Positions 1 to 5,837 of a stretch of DNA of 9,048 nt are shown here, piece after piece. The stretch is taken from contig JAEWDX010000025.1 of the NCBI GenBank assembly GCA_023389895.1, forward strand, positions 1-9,048, read 5' to 3'. Under the pieces are notes generated by a model. That model made no database searches and had not been told where the DNA came from. It worked only from the letters and a program-made list of their open reading frames with translations. This DNA is from Bacillota bacterium (lineage in GTDB: Bacteria; Bacillota; Bacilli; Bacillales; Cytobacillaceae). Position 1 is the stretch's first letter. Each line of letters opens with the position of its first letter. The position numbers and the translations under genes were made by a program.

Positions 1-161
1 GCACGACTAAAACGAATGTTTTAGGAGGACGTCGCGTTCTTAGTTTGCCTCATCCCCACTGATGGTTAGTCTTACTGCCCGTTAAGAGTGGGGTAAATTA
101 AGCCCATGGGGTGTGTAGAAAAAATGGCTCTTGCGAAAATTTTGTCCGCACACCCCATAGG
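1..161. other. Non-coding hairpin-rich element of unknown identity
   Basis: This stretch lies downstream of the namA stop codon and holds no gene that I can support. It can form three helices in series. The first pairs CTAAAAC (7-13) with GTTTTAG (18-24) around a GAAT loop. The second pairs CCCCACT (54-60) with AGTGGGG (87-93), with a possible inner pairing of TCTTA (70-74) and TAAGA (83-87). The third pairs 103-115 with 149-161: 10 perfect pairs (ATGGGGTGTG with CACACCCCAT) plus 3 more if one G-U wobble is allowed on the minus-strand RNA. It is more GC-rich than the surrounding intergenic DNA. No clean T-run follows on either strand, so it is not a canonical terminator. A dispersed Bacillus repeat, a transposon end or a structured RNA are all possible; the left border is outside the window. 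Confidence 0.4.
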
Positions 162-177
162 CATTCAATATTTTTAG

Positions 178-1200
178 CTAAATATTCCAGCCACGCTCGT
201 ATTGTCGGGGTGATTCTATTTTCACATTGAGTTCTTTTGCGGCTGTTCGTGCCCAGTAAGGATCCCGCAATAGCTCCCGACCAATGAAAATGAAATCTGC
301 GCGTTCGTTTTGCAAAATTTCCTCAGCTTGCAGTCCTGATGTGATGAGTCCAACGGCACCTGTCAAAATGGAAGCCTTCAGTTTAATCTGTTCAGCAAAT
401 TTCACTTGATAGCCTGGGTAAGTATGGATGTTAGCTGGGACAACTGCACCTGAGCTAACATCGATTAAATCAATCCCTTGCTCTTTCATCCATTTTCCCA
501 TTTGCACATAATCCTCAACCGTTAAGCCATGCTCGTGATAGTCACTTGCAGAAATTCTGACAAATAAAGGCCCATTCCAAACGGTTTTGATCGCTTCGAT
601 AATTTCACGAAGGAAGCGGTAACGATTCTCTTGTGAACCACCGTATTCATCGCTTCGTTTATTCGTAAGTGGTGAGAGAAATTCATTGATTAAATAACCA
701 TGGGCACCGTGAATTTCAATCACTTCAAAACCAGCTTTTTTTGCTCGTTCAGCTCCTAGCTTGAAGGCGATGATCGTTTCTTGTATTTCTTCTTTCCTCA
801 TTTCTTTCGGTGTTTTCATTTTTTCATTAAATGGAATGGCAGACGGAGCAAGGATTTCTCCCTCAATCATCGCTTTTCTTCCCGCATGTGCAAGCTGAAT
901 ACCAGGTTGAGCCCCATGCTCTTTCATTAAATTCGTTAGCTCCTGTAACCCGTTAATATGTTTATCACTCCAAATCCCTAAATCCTTTGAAGAGATTCGG
1001 CCTTCGGGGCTAACTGCTGTAGCTTCTAAAATAATGAGCCCGACTTGCCCGACTGCCCGGCTTGTATAATGGGCTCGATGCCAATTTTCAACCATGCCGT
1101 CTTCATTTTGAGATGAATACATACACATCGGCGCCATAACAATCCGATTTTTAAAGCATGTATTTTTAATTGTAAAAGGGGTAAAAAGTTTAGTGGTCAT
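178..1200 (-). CDS. namA: NADPH dehydrogenase NamA (YqjM-type old yellow enzyme)
   Basis: FMN-dependent cytoplasmic ene-reductase that uses NADPH to reduce activated C=C bonds of enones, and nitro compounds. The B. subtilis homologue YqjM is linked to the oxidative and xenobiotic stress response. The 340-residue product is nearly the length of YqjM (338) and aligns without gaps over at least its first half as I recall that sequence. Family residues are in place: the YqjM-type Cys26 and Tyr28 in MAPMCMYSS near the flavin, His164, His167 and Tyr169 in the HGAHGYL stretch, and Arg336 in the C-terminal QYERGW, which reaches the active site of the neighbouring subunit. The phosphate-binding end of the TIM barrel is visible as FIGRELLRDP. 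The start is fixed by AGAAGGAGG ten bases upstream of the ATG. It has its own promoter and is probably monocistronic. Confidence 0.96.
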   Translation of the reverse strand: MTTKLFTPFTIKNTCFKNRIVMAPMCMYSSQNEDGMVENWHRAHYTSRAVGQVGLIILEATAVSPEGRISSKDLGIWSDKHINGLQELTNLMKEHGAQPGIQLAHAGRKAMIEGEILAPSAIPFNEKMKTPKEMRKEEIQETIIAFKLGAERAKKAGFEVIEIHGAHGYLINEFLSPLTNKRSDEYGGSQENRYRFLREIIEAIKTVWNGPLFVRISASDYHEHGLTVEDYVQMGKWMKEQGIDLIDVSSGAVVPANIHTYPGYQVKFAEQIKLKASILTGAVGLITSGLQAEEILQNERADFIFIGRELLRDPYWARTAAKELNVKIESPRQYERGWNI

Positions 1201-1241
1201 TCAATAAGGACCTCCTTCTATCTGTAGCTATCTTTAGTTTT

Positions 1242-1271
1242 AGTATAGCAATTTATTAAGGTTTTTGAAAA
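1242..1271 (-). promoter_or_regulatory. Probable sigma-A promoter of namA (extended -10)
   Basis: On the minus strand TATACT (1242-1247) is preceded by TGC, giving an extended -10 element. A weak -35, TTTTCA (1266-1271), lies 18 bp upstream. The predicted start of transcription leaves a short leader of about 35 nt before the namA ATG, containing only the ribosome binding site. No operator is evident. Confidence 0.55.
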
Positions 1272-1315
1272 ATGAATAATTTAGCTTTTTAAGCCAGCAC
1301 AAATCATTTATCAGT

Positions 1316-1403
1316 AAATATCCGCATTTTATCGGCGAATTTAGTATGTTTATTGGCCATTTTGATGGTTTTATCGGCCAATATCCGCATTTTATCGGCC
1401 AAT
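1316..1403. repeat. Tandem array of four 21-bp units, TTTATCGGC core
   Basis: The core TTTATCGGC recurs at 1328, 1370 and 1391, and as TTTATTGGC at 1349. All four are in exact 21-bp phase. The first and last units share a perfect 20-bp match (1317-1336 and 1380-1399). Within the array TATTGGCC (1351-1358) and GGCCAATA (1376-1383) form an 8-bp inverted repeat with a 17-nt loop. The array lies between the proI stop and the namA promoter, in non-coding DNA. The function is unknown. Three-prime-end protection, transcription termination, protein binding with a two-turn helical period, or simple slippage expansion would all fit. Confidence 0.8.
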
Positions 1404-1449
1404 CAAAAAAGCAACAATCTTTTAGAAATGAGCCTTTGACAAAAACGGC

Positions 1450-2265
1450 TTATTTAAATGTTTGCCCAAGTCGTTTTGAATGGGCAGTTGCTTCCTTTAT
1501 ACAGTCAATGAAGGCGTGCTGAACTTTATATGCTTCCAAAATTTTTATTCCAGCCTCCGTCGTTCCGCCAGGGCTTGTCACTTCTTTGCGGAGCTGCTGT
1601 GGCTCCTTAGTCGATTTTGCTAGCATTTCCGCTGCACCAATTAATGTTTGGATAATCAATTGCTTTGCCATACCTTTTTCAAGCCCAATATCAGTGGCGC
1701 TTTTTTCCATTGCTTCAGCAAGATAATAAATATAGGCGGGACCGCTTCCTGATAAGCCTGTAACTGCATCGAGTTGGCTCTCTTCGACGAGTGCTGTCAA
1801 TCCAACCGTTGCAAACATTTCTTTTGCAAACTTCATTTGTGATTCGGAAACGCTTGGATTAACAGCTAGTGCTGTAGCCGATTTACCGATAGCGGCTGAT
1901 GTGTTTGGCATCGCTCTTATAATGGCAAATGATTTTCCTGCAAGTCGCTCGATCGTACTGATTGATACTCCAGCTAATACGGAGATGATGAGCATTTTAT
2001 TTGTTAAATAATCTTTAATATCGGTGATCGCTTTTTCAGCATCTTTTGGTTTCATGGCTAAGATAACAATTTCTGTCTCCTTGAATAGTTCATTTAATTG
2101 ATAAGTTGCATTGATTCCATATTTGGCTTGTAGCATGTTTAATTTATCGTGATCTGTTTTATTTGTTACCCAAATAGATTGACTGTCGATCAATCTGTTT
2201 TCAATGATGCCACATATTAATGCCTCTGCTATGGAACCGGCACCAATGACTGCTAATTTTTTCAT
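1450..2265 (-). CDS. proI: Pyrroline-5-carboxylate reductase ProI
   Basis: Catalyses the last step of proline synthesis: NAD(P)H-dependent reduction of 1-pyrroline-5-carboxylate to L-proline, in the cytoplasm. The 271-residue product has the N-terminal Rossmann fold with IGAGSIAEA (residues 7-15), the AMKP motif (70-73) and RAMPNT (117-122). The C-terminal helical dimerisation and active-site domain follows, with SGSGPAY (172-178) and TSPGGTTEAG (230-239). The length suits the family. ATG 2263-2265 is chosen because AAGGAGGG lies seven bases upstream and the protein then begins at the first beta strand. The same frame stays open 18 codons further, but those codons overlap the leader terminator. 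The symbol proI rather than proC rests on the neighbourhood and the proline T-box leader, as in B. subtilis. Confidence 0.95.
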   Translation of the reverse strand: MKKLAVIGAGSIAEALICGIIENRLIDSQSIWVTNKTDHDKLNMLQAKYGINATYQLNELFKETEIVILAMKPKDAEKAITDIKDYLTNKMLIISVLAGVSISTIERLAGKSFAIIRAMPNTSAAIGKSATALAVNPSVSESQMKFAKEMFATVGLTALVEESQLDAVTGLSGSGPAYIYYLAEAMEKSATDIGLEKGMAKQLIIQTLIGAAEMLAKSTKEPQQLRKEVTSPGGTTEAGIKILEAYKVQHAFIDCIKEATAHSKRLGQTFK

Positions 2266-2303
2266 TGCTGTTCCCTCCTTGAACTTTTTTAAAAAAAGTA
2301 AAT

Positions 2304-2339
2304 AAAAAAGTCCCTTCATCCCGTAAAGGACGAAAGGAC
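2304..2339 (-). terminator. T-box intrinsic terminator before proI
   Basis: On the minus strand GTCCTTTCGTCC (2328-2339) pairs with GGATGAAGGGAC (2310-2321) over 12 positions, two of them G-U. The loop has six nt, and six T follow directly (2304-2309). The five-prime arm contains the CCTTT needed by the competing antiterminator, as expected of a T-box switch. It ends 38 bp before the proI ATG. Confidence 0.92.
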
Positions 2340-2386
2340 ATTGCTTTTCGTGGTACCACCTTCAATTACCCTTTTAATTGAATTAG

Positions 2387-2426
2387 AAAAAACAGATTGA
2401 CAAAGAAATAAGCTGTCTTGAATCTG
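2387..2426 (-). terminator. Second terminator-like hairpin inside the T-box leader
   Basis: CAGATT and GACA (2414-2426) pair with TGTC and AATCTG (2393-2402) over ten base pairs with a 3-nt CAA bulge. Six T follow immediately (2387-2392 on this strand). It lies between the stem III-like hairpin and the T-box sequence, where most T-box leaders have only a linker. It has the form of an intrinsic terminator but is AT-rich, so its efficiency is uncertain. It may instead be a purely structural linker helix. Confidence 0.45.
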
Positions 2427-2670
2427 CTTTTTTTGCTAAAAAGGCATCTCTGCTCCGTTAACGCCGGAAGCACGTTTAGGTTTGCCTAACCGCTCTTAAG
2501 GTAGGTTCAAAGGTAAAGTGGACGATGAAGCCTTTCAGCCGCTGAGCTTCATTCTCTTTCGCCATTTCCCATTTACTGGCCTTATTCATCGCATTTTCGC
2601 TAATTAACTTCGCCTTGATTCATTTCCAATGAAAAGCTATTGTAATCGATCGCTTTTGATATTAATAGTG

Positions 2671-2700
2671 ATTATGGATGAAAACATGTAAGTTTGTCAA
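2671..2700 (-). promoter_or_regulatory. Sigma-A promoter of the proI T-box transcript
   Basis: A perfect -35 TTGACA (2695-2700) and a -10 CATAAT (2671-2676) are separated by 18 bp on the minus strand. This places the transcription start near 2664, just before the T-box stem I region. The spacing and the agreement with the leader start make this the best promoter in the window. Confidence 0.8.
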
Positions 2701-2778
2701 GGGTTAAATGTTTCGAAAAAAAGAACTTTTTTGATTGTTTAAGATTAGTTGTTTGAACAAGGTCTTCCGCTTTTCTTA

Positions 2779-3699
2779 TTATATTTCTAAATGATTTCTC
2801 AGTTCATCTTGAATCCTTTCTTTTTCTTCCTCTGAAATGATTAAATAATAAATTTCATTTATCATTGTTCCTTTCCCGGAAATTGACAGTTGTTCAACCT
2901 GTTTAGCTGCCGACCGATAATTTTTTTGAATATCAGTCATTTCATCAAATATTAGATTGGTTTTTATATTACTGCCTAGTGCCTTAAAAATTTCACGGAA
3001 ATTTGTTAGCGAAGAAAAGCTCGCTCCTTCTTTAAGGATGGCTTGAATAATTTGCCGCTGTCTTAGTTGGCGACCGAAATCTCCACGAGGATCTTCATAT
3101 CTCATCCTTGAAAACGTTAGTGCTTCCTTTCCGTTTAAAGTGATTTCTCCCTCTGGAAAATGAATGCCATCAGATGAAAAATCAAGATCATTTATAATAG
3201 AAATCCCACCGAGAGCATCAACAATTTCTTCAAATCCCTCCATATTGATTTTTATGTAGTAATCGATCGGGATGTTTAAGAATTTTTCTACTGTTGCCAT
3301 AGACATTTCTATTCCACCAAATGCATAAGCATGATTGATTTTATCATCGATATTGTATCCAATTATGCTCGTTCGAGTATCGCGTGGAATGCTGAGCATT
3401 TTGACGGAATTTTGATTAGGATTGACAGTTAAAACGATCAGTGTATCTGATCGTCCGCGATCATCTTTTCGTTCATCTACACCAAGCATGAGCACAGAGA
3501 AGGGTTCCTTTTTCGTTAAGGTTACTTCTTCGATTCGTATCGTTGAGAGTTTTCTTTCAATTGGCTCATGCATGGTTTCAATTGTAGTTGTTAATGATTG
3601 ATAAATCGTATATCCGTAGGCACTTGAACCAATGAGAATTATGAGAAAAGTGATCAATGCGACTCGAAGCCAGATTTTTGACTTTTTTCTTGATTTCAT
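2779..3699 (-). CDS. tagU: LCP-family wall polymer transferase TagU (LytR)
   Basis: LytR-CpsA-Psr enzyme that transfers teichoic acid or related anionic polymers from the undecaprenyl carrier to peptidoglycan at the outer face of the membrane. The 306-residue product has a basic N-terminus, one membrane segment (about residues 11-33) and an extracellular LCP domain from about residue 66. Conserved motifs are LGVDER (72-77) with GRSDT (82-86), SIPRDT (103-108), KINHAYA (120-126), ALGG (162-165) and the arginine-rich SRMRYEDPRGDFGRQ (197-211). The length equals that of B. subtilis LytR/TagU and the similarity runs along the whole protein, so TagU is favoured over TagT or TagV. GGAGG (3710-3714) lies ten bases before the ATG. 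No GC-rich terminator follows, so read-through towards proI is possible. As I recall, the gene is not at this site in B. subtilis. Confidence 0.9.
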   Translation of the reverse strand: MKSRKKSKIWLRVALITFLIILIGSSAYGYTIYQSLTTTIETMHEPIERKLSTIRIEEVTLTKKEPFSVLMLGVDERKDDRGRSDTLIVLTVNPNQNSVKMLSIPRDTRTSIIGYNIDDKINHAYAFGGIEMSMATVEKFLNIPIDYYIKINMEGFEEIVDALGGISIINDLDFSSDGIHFPEGEITLNGKEALTFSRMRYEDPRGDFGRQLRQRQIIQAILKEGASFSSLTNFREIFKALGSNIKTNLIFDEMTDIQKNYRSAAKQVEQLSISGKGTMINEIYYLIISEEEKERIQDELRNHLEI

Positions 3700-3744
3700 T
3701 ATTTTGTTGCCTCCGTACGCTCATAATAGATTGTTGTTTTATAT

Positions 3745-3753
3745 AGAATACCA
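3745..3753 (-). promoter_or_regulatory. Probable extended -10 promoter element of tagU
   Basis: TATTCT (3745-3750) preceded by TGG forms an extended -10 box on the minus strand, about 46 bp from the tagU ATG. No good -35 lies 16-18 bp upstream. That position is occupied instead by a 16-bp palindrome, which could be an operator. Confidence 0.4.
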
Positions 3754-3756
3754 TAT

Positions 3757-3772
3757 GTTCTTTAAAAAGAAC
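3757..3772. promoter_or_regulatory. Palindrome overlapping the tagU -35 region
   Basis: GTTCTTT and AAAGAAC are perfect 7-bp inverted arms around a central AA. The palindrome covers the place where a -35 box would lie relative to the tagU -10 element. It is a candidate operator. A chance AT-rich palindrome cannot be excluded. Confidence 0.4.
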
Positions 3773-3918
3773 ACCGTGATATAGAAAAAATCATCTCACT
3801 ATAAATTTCTCTAACGCATTCCATCTTCAATGTTTAATAAAAGTTATGTGAAAATAATGACAATTAATCAAAAAAGAGTTAAACTTTGTTTATGATTAAT
3901 TTTCACGAGCATAGATTG

Positions 3919-3942
3919 TGATAATCATTATTTAGATATAAT
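3919..3942 (+). promoter_or_regulatory. yqjP promoter -10 box with a Fur-like operator
   Basis: A perfect TATAAT (3937-3942) lies 20 bp before the yqjP ATG. TTGTGA (3916-3921) is the nearest -35-like element, but its 15-bp spacing is short. The 15-mer at 3919-3933, TGATAAT-C-ATTATTT, matches the 7-1-7 Fur consensus TGATAAT-N-ATTATCA at 12 of 14 arm positions and sits between the two promoter boxes. Binding there would block RNA polymerase. The PerR consensus (TTATAAT-N-ATTATAA) is close, so the regulator cannot be told from sequence alone. Confidence 0.5.
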
Positions 3943-3962
3943 GTATTTTAGGGGTTGAAAAA

Positions 3963-4922
3963 ATGGTTGAGTGGAAAGATGGCATTGCTAAAATCGTCAT
4001 CCCGACTCCGTTTCCAGTCGGTGATGTCAATGTATATGTTGTAAAAGGGGATCGGCTAACCCTTATTGACGTAGGTCCAAAAACAGATCTAGCATGGGAG
4101 GCATTAAATATCCAGCTTAAGGATTTAGGCTTAGTAGCAAAGGATATTGAGCAGGTTGTACTAACCCATCATCATCCTGATCATGCAGGTTTATTAGAAT
4201 ATTTTCCTGATAGCTTAGATGTATACGGGCATCAGCTTAATGAAAGATGGCTATTTAGAACGAAAGAATTTCTTGAAGAACATGATCAATTTTATTTCGG
4301 ACTTTTTAAGGAGTTTGGTGTTCCTGAACAATACTTCCCGCTTATTGGCGCTTTAAAAAAGACTTTACGTTATGCTTGCAATCGTCCGCTAACTGGTCAA
4401 TTGAAAGAAGGAGACTCTCTGCTTGGGATGGAGAATTGGACTGTCATTGAAACACCGGGGCATGCCCAGAGTCATATCGGGTTATTACGGGAAAAGGATG
4501 GTGTTTTCATCGCGGGGGATCTACTCCTTGCTCATATATCTCCAAATCCGCTTATAGAACCACCTTTACCTGGGACACATAAGCGTCCAAAGTCACTATT
4601 GCAATACAATGAATCATTAAATAAGCTAAAATCACTTCCTGTTCAACTTCTTTATGCAGGACATGGGGAAGAGATCATTCGTGTTAATGAATTAATTGAT
4701 AAAAGACTTCTTCAGCAGCATGAACGGGCGATGAAGGTGAAAAATTGGCTCAAGGAAGAACCGCTTACTGTCTTTGAGATTTGCAGGCGCCTTTTCCCGA
4801 AAGTGTATGAGAAGGAATTATCGTTAACGATTTCAGAAACGATTGCCCAGCTTGACTATTTACAGTCCTTAGGGGAAATAAATGTTAATAAAGAGCAGGC
4901 GGCGTTTTTGTATTATGTTTAA
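3963..4922 (+). CDS. yqjP: MBL-fold metallohydrolase YqjP
   Basis: Cytoplasmic metallo-beta-lactamase-fold hydrolase; the substrate is unknown. The 319-residue product shows the complete two-metal ligand set: the HxHxDH motif as H69, H71, D73 and H74 (THHHPDHAG), H167 in TPGHAQSHIG, D186 in FIAGDLLL and H234 in YAGHGEE. From about residue 250 a C-terminal winged-helix-like segment follows (NWLKEEPLTVFEICRRLF onwards), as in LACTB2-type members, where a role on thioesters or nucleic acids has been suggested. AGGGG lies eight bases before the ATG. It is the first gene of a probable operon with the dehydrogenase 81 bp downstream. The position beside proI and the dehydrogenase matches B. subtilis yqjP. 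Confidence 0.9.
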   Translation: MVEWKDGIAKIVIPTPFPVGDVNVYVVKGDRLTLIDVGPKTDLAWEALNIQLKDLGLVAKDIEQVVLTHHHPDHAGLLEYFPDSLDVYGHQLNERWLFRTKEFLEEHDQFYFGLFKEFGVPEQYFPLIGALKKTLRYACNRPLTGQLKEGDSLLGMENWTVIETPGHAQSHIGLLREKDGVFIAGDLLLAHISPNPLIEPPLPGTHKRPKSLLQYNESLNKLKSLPVQLLYAGHGEEIIRVNELIDKRLLQQHERAMKVKNWLKEEPLTVFEICRRLFPKVYEKELSLTISETIAQLDYLQSLGEINVNKEQAAFLYYV

Positions 4923-5003
4923 AAAGCTAGTTGTCTAAAGGATGACGTAAATATCAAGCACCATTTTTAGGATGAGTACCTAGAGGCTAAATGAGGTGAA
5001 ACT

Positions 5004-5798
5004 TTGGAAAATAGACTAGCTGGGAAAAATATTATTATAACAGGTGCATCAAGTGGAATTGGTGCTGAAATGGCTTCTCTCTGTGCAGAGAGGGGAGCCA
5101 ATCTTGTTTTGCTTGCGCGAAATATCGAGAAGCTAAATCAACTGAAAAGGGATCTTGAGCGCCGTTTCGGAGTTAAAGTCACGGTCTATAAGCTCGATGT
5201 TTCCAGCACGGATGAGGTGCAAGCTGTTTTTTCAAGCGTCCTCAACGAGCTTAGCCATGTTGATGTACTTGTGAATAATGCTGGTTTCGGGGTTTTTAAA
5301 GCAGCGTCTGAGGCGAGCTTGGATGAGATAAAAGGAATGTTTGCTGTTAATGTCGTTGGATTGATGGCTTGTACAGCGATGGTTTTACCGAAAATGCAAG
5401 AGCAGGGGAACGGACATATTATTAATATCGCTTCACAGGCTGGCAAAATTGCCACACCTAAATCAAGCGCATATGCTGCAACGAAGCATGCTGTTCTTGG
5501 CTATACAAATAGTTTAAGAATGGAGGCTTTAAAGGATCATATTTATGTGACAGCTGTGAATCCGGGACCGATTGAAACTAATTTCTTTTCGATCGCTGAT
5601 GAAAACGGAACCTACGTAAAAAATGTTAAGAAATATATGCTAAAACCTGATTATGTAGCCAAAAAAGTAGTTGATTCGATGTTAACACCGACTAGAGAAA
5701 TTAATTTACCTCGTTGGATGAATGTGGGAAGTATTATTTATGCTCTTTTTCCCCGTTTGTTTGAGCGGCTAGGAAGGTCGCTGTTTGAGAAAAAATAA
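5004..5798 (+). CDS. yqjQ: Short-chain dehydrogenase/reductase YqjQ
   Basis: Classical SDR oxidoreductase that uses NAD(P)(H) in the cytoplasm; the substrate is unknown. Visible motifs are the cofactor loop TGASSGIG (residues 13-20), the NNAG motif (91-94), N116 in the central helix, and the catalytic triad S144, Y157 and K161 (YAATK). PG follows at the usual place (NPGPIETNF). Arg39 after the second beta strand (LLARN) suggests NADP(H), as in many homologues. The 264 residues are typical. The start is TTG at 5004-5006: AGGTGA lies just upstream and the protein then begins shortly before the first beta strand. An in-frame ATG start upstream is not available. It is the second gene of the yqjP operon, with no clear terminator on either side. 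Confidence 0.92.
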   Translation: MENRLAGKNIIITGASSGIGAEMASLCAERGANLVLLARNIEKLNQLKRDLERRFGVKVTVYKLDVSSTDEVQAVFSSVLNELSHVDVLVNNAGFGVFKAASEASLDEIKGMFAVNVVGLMACTAMVLPKMQEQGNGHIINIASQAGKIATPKSSAYAATKHAVLGYTNSLRMEALKDHIYVTAVNPGPIETNFFSIADENGTYVKNVKKYMLKPDYVAKKVVDSMLTPTREINLPRWMNVGSIIYALFPRLFERLGRSLFEKK

Positions 5799-5837
5799 TC
5801 AATATGACCTTTTAATTTTTATATAACGAGGTGAAAA

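Larger units (their letters stand above)
2304..2664 (-). promoter_or_regulatory. T-box leader of proI, tRNA-Pro specific (CCU specifier)
   Basis: The minus-strand leader carries the T-box signature AAGGTGGTACCACG (2349-2362) just before an intrinsic terminator. The UGGU of the bulge (2355-2358) would pair with a tRNA end of sequence ACCA. Stem I is recognisable from an AGTA bulge element, a distal hairpin with ATGAAGC and GCTTCAT arms holding AGAGAATG and a GGCTGAAAGG-like loop, and the three-prime specifier segment GAACCTACCTTAAGAG. In that segment the codon in the specifier position is CCU, proline (2503-2505). A hairpin resembling stem III (GCTTCCG with CGGAGC) follows. Uncharged tRNA-Pro should stabilise the antiterminator, in which AAAGG and ATTG upstream of the T-box pair with CAAT and CCTTT, and so allow proI expression during proline starvation. 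T-box control of proI is known in B. subtilis. The exact five-prime boundary is inferred from the promoter. Confidence 0.93.

Noticed and set aside
3..62. Plus-strand reading frame at the left edge, possible tail of a gene
   Set aside because: Only 19 codons before a stop, no recognisable protein motif, and the same bases form inverted repeats.
103..161. Intrinsic terminator of namA
   Set aside because: The helix is long and strong, but the loop is 33 nt and no U-tract follows on the minus strand; it may stop or protect the transcript, yet it is not a canonical terminator.
1316..1403. CRISPR array
   Set aside because: The units are directly adjacent with a 21-bp period and related to each other along their length; there are no unique spacers and no cas genes.
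1426..1455. Terminator hairpin for proI (AAATGAGCC with GGCTTATTT)
   Set aside because: The pairing is good only on the plus strand; on the proI strand it has an A-C mismatch, overlaps the stop codon and is not followed by a T-run.
2266..2319. N-terminal extension of proI by 18 codons
   Set aside because: The extension overlaps the T-box terminator, has no ribosome binding site, and the internal ATG at 2265 has AAGGAGGG at the right distance and starts the Rossmann fold.
2716..2732. Terminator for tagU from the A6-GTTC-T7 stretch
   Set aside because: The stem is A-T only with a 4-nt loop, too weak to be called an intrinsic terminator.
5186..5455. Minus-strand open frame of 89 codons inside yqjQ
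   Set aside because: It is a shadow of the dehydrogenase gene; it has no family resemblance and no ribosome binding site.
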